This document shows, one piece after another, positions 34,741-40,735 of a DNA stretch of 40,735 nt. The DNA comes from Bacteroidota bacterium (lineage in GTDB: Bacteria > Bacteroidota > Bacteroidia > Bacteroidales > Prolixibacteraceae): the NCBI GenBank assembly GCA_030698405.1, contig JAUYMU010000011.1:1-40735 (forward strand), given 5' to 3'. Made by a program: the position numbers and the translations under genes. Below the pieces are notes generated by a model that was given only the letters and a program-made list of their open reading frames with translations, did not search any database and was not told the origin of the DNA. Each line of letters starts with the position of its first letter. The first letter of the stretch is position 1.

Positions 34741-35784
34741 CTATTCCGATCCACTGATTCCAATCATGAATGAAGAAATGATGATAATGATCAGAGATAA
34801 GATCATCAGAACGTAAACTTTGGTTGGGGCACCTTTCCATTCTTTCCGCATTAAGCCCCAAACGGTAGCAAAAACGATGGTCAGAGCCATCAGGATACCC
34901 CACGAAGTGAAAGTAAACGGCCCCATTTTGCTCTTGCCCATTCCATAAACAATGAACTGGCCAAACCACAATAATCCGGCAAGTAATCCGAACAAATAAT
35001 TAGTTGTTAGTATTTTAGGTGATGCTGCAGTGGAGTAATCTTTGAGAGAATTGTTTTTGTAGCCCAGATAAACACACCAGACAATAGTGGTAACAAATGT
35101 TCCGGAGAATAAAACCAGCAATACCGGCATCATGGTAAACAATGGGTCAATACTTAGTTTGGAAGCTATTTCTGATATAGGTAACCCTTGTTCAAAACCC
35201 AGAGACATGGCAGAGCCGGTAATTCCAACTAATACAGATGCCATTGCACCTTTCATCAGATTAAACTCGCCAATGCTTTCTTGCTTTTTCAAATCCGAAA
35301 CATGTTTGTCTTTCAGAATACCCGACCAGGCAGAAAGGGCGATGCCAACACAGGCCACAACCACGCCCAGAATCAAAAGTGTTCCTCCTGAATTTTGCAT
35401 CATGACATGAAGCCGCCCGTCAATCATTGGTGGAATCAACGTGCCGATAGCCAGCATCAGTCCCAGCGAAAGAGCATATCCAAGCGACAAACCGAGATAA
35501 CGCAGGGCAAGTCCGAAAGAAAGGTTGCCAATTCCGTAAACCGCTCCAAGTAAAAAAACAGTAAGTACTATTTTTGAAGGTGTTGACTTGATAATTTGAA
35601 TAAAATCAGGAGCAAAAATCAGGCAAGCCATTAACGGAAACAGAATGTAAGCTCCAAGGCTGAATACCATCCAATAGGTTTCCCATTGCCATCCTTTTAT
35701 TTTTCCGAATGGAACAGCAAAACTTCCCGAAGAAAATGCACCAACGGCAATCAGTAAAATTCCAAGCAAGATACTTGCATTCAT
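34741..35784 (-). CDS. rhaT: L-rhamnose/proton symporter family transporter (RhaT-type)
   Basis: This 347-aa inner membrane protein has about ten hydrophobic helices and the typical N-terminus LGILLIAVGAFSSGSFAVPF. The segment GNLSFGLALRYLGLSLGYAL and the YLFGLLAGLLWFGQFIVYGM region also match RhaT, which imports L-rhamnose with a proton. Length agrees with the family (about 340-350). It lies 27 bases upstream of the URO-D gene in transcription order. Together with RhaM it suggests that L-rhamnose, or a close 6-deoxyhexose, is the imported product of this operon. Confidence 0.92.
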   Translation of the reverse strand: MNASILLGILLIAVGAFSSGSFAVPFGKIKGWQWETYWMVFSLGAYILFPLMACLIFAPDFIQIIKSTPSKIVLTVFLLGAVYGIGNLSFGLALRYLGLSLGYALSLGLMLAIGTLIPPMIDGRLHVMMQNSGGTLLILGVVVACVGIALSAWSGILKDKHVSDLKKQESIGEFNLMKGAMASVLVGITGSAMSLGFEQGLPISEIASKLSIDPLFTMMPVLLVLFSGTFVTTIVWCVYLGYKNNSLKDYSTAASPKILTTNYLFGLLAGLLWFGQFIVYGMGKSKMGPFTFTSWGILMALTIVFATVWGLMRKEWKGAPTKVYVLMILSLIIIIISSFMIGISGSE

Positions 35785-35872
35785 ACGTTTTTGGGTTTTT
35801 AATTCTTTTGGTATTAGTCAGATTTCAGCATTCCGGTCAAACTGAATTGAGATGCATAATTGTCGGGAATGA

Positions 35873-37639
35873 TTACTTCATGGTCGCTTTTCTGTTTGAA
35901 CTGTTTACGCTTCCACCTTTACCGTTAATAATGCTCTTTACGATACTTTCTTTATTTCCGTTCAGCCAAAAAATGACTTTATGGTAAAACCCATTTTCTA
36001 CTGCAGGCGGTGTTTCAATCGCCTGATCGACAATTACAGGAGCATCGTAAAATACATTGTAAATACCTACACCCCATGCCTGGTGGTTTTTAACATCATC
36101 GCCAACCTTGTACGATGCATATCCCAATGTTTCGCCGTGTTTCCAGGCATCGACAGTTGGCGGATCGTAGGGCATTTCGCTTTGGTAAAAATAAACCCGG
36201 CCATTTTCGCCATTCCAAATGGTCTGATATTCCTGAAAATGCTCATTAAACAAACCATAAATGGTCACATTATCGCCATTCACGATCAAACCGTTGGCAC
36301 ATTTATTTTTGTCCCAGCCTACGCCAGTGCCATGGTCAGCCCTCCAAAGCCACACATGATCGGCACAAACATTATTGCTGTTGATCACCAGACAACGGGA
36401 TGCAGATCCTTCGTGAGGGCCGCCAACCCTGAAAAACACATCAAATAAATAGGTCGGATTAGCTGAATGATTCTTTTTCGATCCGGGTTTTCCTACCTGC
36501 ATGAGTGTTTCGGAAGGAATGATGTTTGCATCAATCAGCAAACCGGCAATCGTTACACCATCCACATCTGAAACTTCAATTGCCTTGTTCCCTTTTTCGG
36601 GGACCAGTGTTGCCATTCCAATTCCCATCATAACTGTTCCGGGACTTGTAATTTTAAGGCTTTCGCTAAGCGAATAAATTCCTGGCGTAAAAAGGATGTG
36701 TTTTCCTTTTTTCAAAGCTATATTTATCGATTTAGCATTGTCCGCATCAGGTTTGGCAATATAAAAATCATCGATCGAAATACTCTTTTCTCCTCTGTTT
36801 GGTTTATCCCAGTCAACGCCGATTGAATTTTTCTTTATTGCCGGTATTTTTAAAATATACTTCCCAGCGGAATAAATCCAGTAAGGTTTTTCACGAACTT
36901 CAGGTGTTTCTTTGATGGTGGTAACAGGTTTATCGGGCCAATTTTCCTGTGGGGCATTTACGACTCCAACATACATCATATTCCAAACGCCACCGTCCCA
37001 TTTTTTTAAAACAGAATTTCTGGTTAGCCATTGTTGTTGCGAACCGGAAAACACCGTTCCTTCAATTTTACAATCGGCCATGAACCCTCCGCTGGAAGCT
37101 CCGTCGTGTAATTTTAAATTTCCTTTTACATTTACCCGACGCAAAGGAGCCGCCTGCGAAACTGCCCAGGTATTGGTCGAATCAATAGTAGGTACTATGG
37201 TTAGATTTTCGGCTGTCCGCCAAAAATTACACAACACATGACCTTTCGATGCATTAGACCTGACAGCACCAACAATCACCACATCTTCGGGTGAATTCCC
37301 CAAACCCATAATGTGCATGTAATAGCCGACCCTGACATCCAATTGGTAGGTTCCGGGTTTAAACAGCAGTGCATAACGGTTTTTGGAAAACTCATTAGTG
37401 GGATAGACCTGGCCGACATATATGGAATCGATCAAAGTTTGAACTTCCTTCATATCCATAGAAGCATCGAACACAAATGTGCTTTCTCCCAGCAAAGTTT
37501 GATTATACTTAGCTGCAATAGTCTTTAATTTCTCAGACAATGGAACAGTATTGTTTCGGTCATTGAAGGTTTGAGAAAATCCGACCGGTATTCCCAAGAA
37601 GAAAAATACAATATTGATTATAGTAAATTTAGATTTCAT
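35873..37639 (-). CDS. Exported right-handed beta-helix protein (pectin-lyase fold, possible polysaccharide-degrading enzyme)
   Basis: This 588-aa protein has a signal peptide (1-22, ending GFSQ) followed by repeated short beta-strand units typical of a parallel beta-helix (GYYMHIMGLGNSPEDVVIVG; GVTIAGLLIDANII; NVCADHVWLWRADH; NGLIVNGDNVTIYGLFNEHF). Similar proteins are annotated as coagulation factor 5/8-type or adenylyl-cyclase-like hypothetical proteins, names that carry no real information. The two-half arrangement recalls GH55-type double helices, but I cannot name catalytic residues. The GENGRVYFYQSEMPYDPP segment is probably near the active groove. It lies 15 bases after the DraG-fold gene and 88 bases before rhaT. 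Confidence 0.75.
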   Translation of the reverse strand: MKSKFTIINIVFFFLGIPVGFSQTFNDRNNTVPLSEKLKTIAAKYNQTLLGESTFVFDASMDMKEVQTLIDSIYVGQVYPTNEFSKNRYALLFKPGTYQLDVRVGYYMHIMGLGNSPEDVVIVGAVRSNASKGHVLCNFWRTAENLTIVPTIDSTNTWAVSQAAPLRRVNVKGNLKLHDGASSGGFMADCKIEGTVFSGSQQQWLTRNSVLKKWDGGVWNMMYVGVVNAPQENWPDKPVTTIKETPEVREKPYWIYSAGKYILKIPAIKKNSIGVDWDKPNRGEKSISIDDFYIAKPDADNAKSINIALKKGKHILFTPGIYSLSESLKITSPGTVMMGIGMATLVPEKGNKAIEVSDVDGVTIAGLLIDANIIPSETLMQVGKPGSKKNHSANPTYLFDVFFRVGGPHEGSASRCLVINSNNVCADHVWLWRADHGTGVGWDKNKCANGLIVNGDNVTIYGLFNEHFQEYQTIWNGENGRVYFYQSEMPYDPPTVDAWKHGETLGYASYKVGDDVKNHQAWGVGIYNVFYDAPVIVDQAIETPPAVENGFYHKVIFWLNGNKESIVKSIINGKGGSVNSSNRKATMK

Positions 37640-37654
37640 CTTATCAGGAATTGG

Positions 37655-39217
37655 TTATTTTTTTTTGTTGCCTTTAACTATAGTATATAAAATTTTGGGA
37701 TCTTTCCAGTTTTCCATATCCTTATAGATATCTTCCGTTTTAGGCGCTGCTACCATAGGAACAAACCCGGCGGTACTGAATTTTTCTTTCAATTGAACCA
37801 ACGATTTAAATCCGTCGCTATGAAAAATGTTGCCGATTACTTTCCAATAACCGCTTAAATTGTAGCAAGCTTCTTTCCATTGTTTTGGGTACTTTTTCTT
37901 CAGGTCTTTAGTCAGATCCAACGAAACTGCCAGATAGGCTGCCTGAGCCATTTCCTGTTTCTTACCTGAAAGCAGGTTGGATGCAATATCTTTTTCAACT
38001 TCGTTTTTGAGTCTTAATTTTTCTTCATCCAAATTGAGCAATTTATATACTGACGCTGGTTTTTCGCTTGAGATTTTATAGACGACGGTATTATTTTCAA
38101 CCGTTTTACTACCACCATTTTCCTGGTTTACCATTTCAAACACATCGACTACCCGGTCTGCAAAACTGATAATGGTCTCGTCCATAGGCATATTGGCTCT
38201 TTTCGTATTTTTGTATCGATTTACAATATTCCAACCTTCGTTCAAAATGCGGCGGTGACCATAAATAGTTCCCATCAAGGTTCCTAATGTTGCGGCATTA
38301 CAGTCGGCATCGTACCCAAAATTCATGGAATGTCTAATCGTTTCAGAAAAATTGCCATTACCATATAGAAAAGAGGCAATGATAACTCCTGTATTAAGAA
38401 CCGAACCATTCTGATTTCTGACCAATTCGTCATTCAATACATATTTTTCATGCAAAAGGCGGAGTATTTCAGCAGGATTGTCTGGGTTTTGAATATGCCA
38501 TTTTCTTACATCAGAAATAACCTGAATAATAATACTGTTGGGGTCAAGACTGGCAACTCCGGCATCCAGAATTTTATTGATGTCGCTTTGTACAAAAGCG
38601 GTCGAAATCATCGTAGTAAAAAGCTGGGTCGTTTGTGCAGGTTCGTTGTCGATCGCCACTTTGGTATAATGCAAGCCAATTTTAGCTGCTGTTTGCGGCA
38701 TGGCCGGAGCAATGAGGCCAAAAGATTCGCAAATAAATTGTCCTGAAACATTAAATTCCGCCCATGGATTTAGCACCACACTACCCGTCATTGGTGCCTG
38801 AATTCCCAGATCCATCAAATAGCGGGCATAACGGTTGGCACACCAAATGCCATCATTGATACTGGTTTTCCAATAAGCGTTGATATCGGTGTATGGCAAA
38901 TAAGCATTCCTGGTTTTCTGCATATTGTAAATGTAAACCCATTCAAAATCAGTATCATCATCGGTCTGAGCGCCTTCTGGTAATGCTGGAACATAGGTTT
39001 TAACATCGCCATATTTACCGTAGAATTTAAACTCGTATGGCCAGCCATTCATGTTGCCAATCATCATACCCAACATACCACCCCTGATTTTATCCACCAC
39101 CAGTTCGGCCGGCAGGGTGATCATTTTCTTCTCTGAAGTGTTTTGTGCTTTCAACTGGCCTTTAGAACTGAATAGAAGAAAGATTATAGCTAAGCAATAT
39201 ATTATTCGTGGTTTCAT
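37655..39217 (-). CDS. Exported ADP-ribosylglycohydrolase-fold protein
   Basis: This 520-aa protein has a signal peptide (about 1-24) and then a DraG-type all-helical fold. VDKIRGGMLGMMIGNMNG opens the domain, EGAQTDDDTDFEW (about 82-93) supplies the first metal-binding acids, and GYDADCNAATLGTLMGTIYG (about 300-319) supplies the second set. Classical members remove ADP-ribose in the cytoplasm using two Mg2+ ions. An exported member in a polysaccharide locus suggests instead a glycosidase acting on a ribose-like or furanosidic bond; that is inference. ATG 39217 is preferred over TTG 39223. A truncated paralog follows at 39352-40599 on the same strand. Confidence 0.85.
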   Translation of the reverse strand: MKPRIIYCLAIIFLLFSSKGQLKAQNTSEKKMITLPAELVVDKIRGGMLGMMIGNMNGWPYEFKFYGKYGDVKTYVPALPEGAQTDDDTDFEWVYIYNMQKTRNAYLPYTDINAYWKTSINDGIWCANRYARYLMDLGIQAPMTGSVVLNPWAEFNVSGQFICESFGLIAPAMPQTAAKIGLHYTKVAIDNEPAQTTQLFTTMISTAFVQSDINKILDAGVASLDPNSIIIQVISDVRKWHIQNPDNPAEILRLLHEKYVLNDELVRNQNGSVLNTGVIIASFLYGNGNFSETIRHSMNFGYDADCNAATLGTLMGTIYGHRRILNEGWNIVNRYKNTKRANMPMDETIISFADRVVDVFEMVNQENGGSKTVENNTVVYKISSEKPASVYKLLNLDEEKLRLKNEVEKDIASNLLSGKKQEMAQAAYLAVSLDLTKDLKKKYPKQWKEACYNLSGYWKVIGNIFHSDGFKSLVQLKEKFSTAGFVPMVAAPKTEDIYKDMENWKDPKILYTIVKGNKKK

Positions 39218-39351
39218 TTTCAAATGTTTTCAGTTTTGATTGTGGTTTCGTTTGACTGAGCACAACCTTTTATGATCAGGATTAAAAAAAAAATAATGGA
39301 TTAAATTGTTCTCATTTTGATTAATGTGATATTAAATGAGGTTCGCAATGT

Positions 39352-40599
39352 TTATTTTTTAGAGGATACCTTAATCGATGTATATAAAATTTTGGGATCT
39401 TTCCATGTTTCCAAATCCTTGTAAAGAAGCTCATCTTCTGGCACTACATCCATGGGAATAAACCCGGCGGCAATAAATTTTTCTTTTAATTGAAGCATGG
39501 ATTTAAATCCATCGCTATGGAAAATATTGCTGATTACTTTCCAATAACCGCTTAAATTATAGCAAGCTTCTTTCCATTGTTTTGGGTACTTTTTCTTCAG
39601 GTCTTTAGCCAAATCCAACGAAACTGCCAGATAAGCTGCACGTGCCATTTCCTGTTTCTTACCTGAATGCAGGTTGGATACAATATCTTTTTCAACTTCA
39701 TTTTTGAGCCTTAATTTTTCTTCATCCAAGGTGAGCAATTTATATACTGACGCTGGATTTTCGCTTGGGATATTATAAACAACCGTTTTGTTTACAACCG
39801 TTTTACTTCCGCCATTTTTCTGGTTAACCATTTCAAACACATCTACTACACGGTCTGCAAAACTGATAATGGTTTCGTCCATCGGCATATTATCACGTGT
39901 GGTATTTTTGTATCTGTCTATAATTTGCCAACCTTCGTTCAATATGCGGCGATGTCCATAAATAGTTCCCATCAAGGTTCCAAGTGTTGCACAATTGCAA
40001 TCGGCATCGTATCCAAAATTCATGGAGTGCCTGATCGTTTCAGAAAAATTTCCATTGCCATAGAGAAAAGCAGCAATGATAACAGCAGTGTTCAATTCAG
40101 AACCGTTTTTGTTTCTGATCAATGCATCTTTTAACTCATATTTTTCGTGTAAAAGGCGGTGTGTTTCGGCAGAATTATCCGGATTTTGGCTATGCCATTT
40201 TCTTACATCAGCAATAATTTGAACCATAATACTTTTAGGGTCGAGACTAGCAACTCCGGCATCCAGAATTTTATTGATATCGCTTTCTATAAAAGCGGTT
40301 GAAATCATGGTGGTAAAAAGTTGTGTCGTTTGTGCAGGTTCATTGTCGATAGTTACTTTAGTATAATGCAAGCCAATTTTAGCAGCCGTTTGGGGCATTG
40401 CCGGAGCAACAAGACCGAATGATTCACTTACAAATTGACCCGATACATTAAATTCTGCCCATGGGTTTAATGCTATGCTACCCGTCATTGGAGCTTGAAT
40501 TCCCAGATCCATTAAATAACGGGTATAGCGGTTGGAACACCAAATTGACCGATTGATACTGCTTTTCCAAAAAGCGTTGATGTCGCTGTAAGGCAAATA
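39352..40599 (-). pseudogene. Truncated second copy of the exported ADP-ribosylglycohydrolase-fold gene
   Basis: From LPYSDINAFWKSSIN onward this is a close copy of the 37655 gene, differing at roughly one residue in eight. Its C-terminus is complete (DLETWKDPKILYTSIK). Homology stops abruptly at about 40600: the signal peptide and the first metal site (TDDDTDFEW in the intact copy) are missing, and the upstream frame soon hits a stop with no ATG. The TTG at 40596 is the only start left. It cannot be exported or bind both metals, so it is most likely dead. The break suggests deletion or insertion of other DNA next to it. Confidence 0.85.
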
Positions 40600-40735
40600 C
40601 AGCGATTCAGGGCATAAAATATTTGTAACTTAGATTCCTAATAGGGATCAAAAACGGGCAAAGCAGTAGCTGCGGACAATATTTTTTTGCCCACCAACTT
40701 AACCTGCCATGTTGTTTTTACATTTGACCTCCTTT
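40600..40735. other. Unrelated sequence after the breakpoint of the truncated copy
   Basis: Homology to the intact DraG-fold gene stops at about 40600. The remaining 136 bases have no ORF I recognise and could be the end of a mobile element or another deleted gene. The stretch is too short to decide. Confidence 0.4.

Noticed and set aside
40600-40735. End of an insertion sequence
   Set aside because: The abrupt breakpoint is suggestive, but no terminal inverted repeat or transposase coding can be shown in 136 bases.

Overview
The window looks like chromosome of an anaerobic or facultatively anaerobic member of Bacteroidota, probably Marinilabiliales/Prolixibacteraceae-like. That placement is an inference. 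It rests on several Bacteroidota-style -7 boxes (TAnnTTTG), a type IX secretion sorting domain, a primary sigma factor of only 286 aa without region 1.1, a Rho factor with a long Asn/Gln/Lys-rich insertion, an FeoA-FeoB fusion, and anaerobic enzymes (pyruvate:ferredoxin oxidoreductase, anaerobic sulfatase-maturating enzyme).

Layout. (1) 1-3390: a lipoprotein plus secreted C10 cysteine protease cassette on the minus strand. The protease is split by one frameshift, and the cassette is bracketed by two ~240-bp direct repeats that each carry a terminator. (2) 3391-19300: conserved core genes. These are nifJ (with a seven-unit 10-bp tandem repeat in its upstream region), an AAA ATPase, a methyltransferase, a U32 peptidase/hydroxylase, rho, rpoD, rpe, the feoAB iron uptake operon, an unknown protein with a thiamine-binding-type partner, and tRNA-Arg(ACG). 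(3) 19459-21500: an LLM-type flavin oxidoreductase, then decayed DNA holding remnants of McrC (minus strand) and of a GH106-type rhamnosidase C-terminus (plus strand), abutting head to head. (4) 21569-27473: a plus-strand unit with its own -7 box. It encodes a 1392-aa exported multidomain protein I cannot assign, followed by three small membrane proteins. This is the best candidate for an undescribed system in the window. (5) 27476-31358: a gene graveyard of carbohydrate and sulfatase genes (URO-D family, a DUF5703-like chimera, a sulfatase C-terminus, a formylglycine-generating-enzyme-like gene) around one intact gene, the anaerobic sulfatase maturase. (6) 31394-40600: a minus-strand deoxysugar operon. 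In transcription order it holds a truncated DraG-fold copy, an intact exported DraG-fold protein, a beta-helix protein, a RhaT-type transporter, a URO-D family methyltransferase, a GH29 alpha-L-fucosidase and a RhaM-type mutarotase.

How the parts fit. Regions 5 and 6 together look like a locus for sulfated, deoxysugar-rich polysaccharide such as algal or plant rhamnans and fucans, with one half decayed. The fucosidase and possibly the exported DraG-fold and beta-helix proteins would release sugar, RhaT would import it, and RhaM would interconvert anomers. The URO-D protein might act on methyl groups. Sulfatase maturation survives while its sulfatase partner here is dead. No SusC/SusD pair, transposase, integrase, CRISPR array or rRNA was found. 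All calls come from reading the sequence and recalling families; no database search was run.
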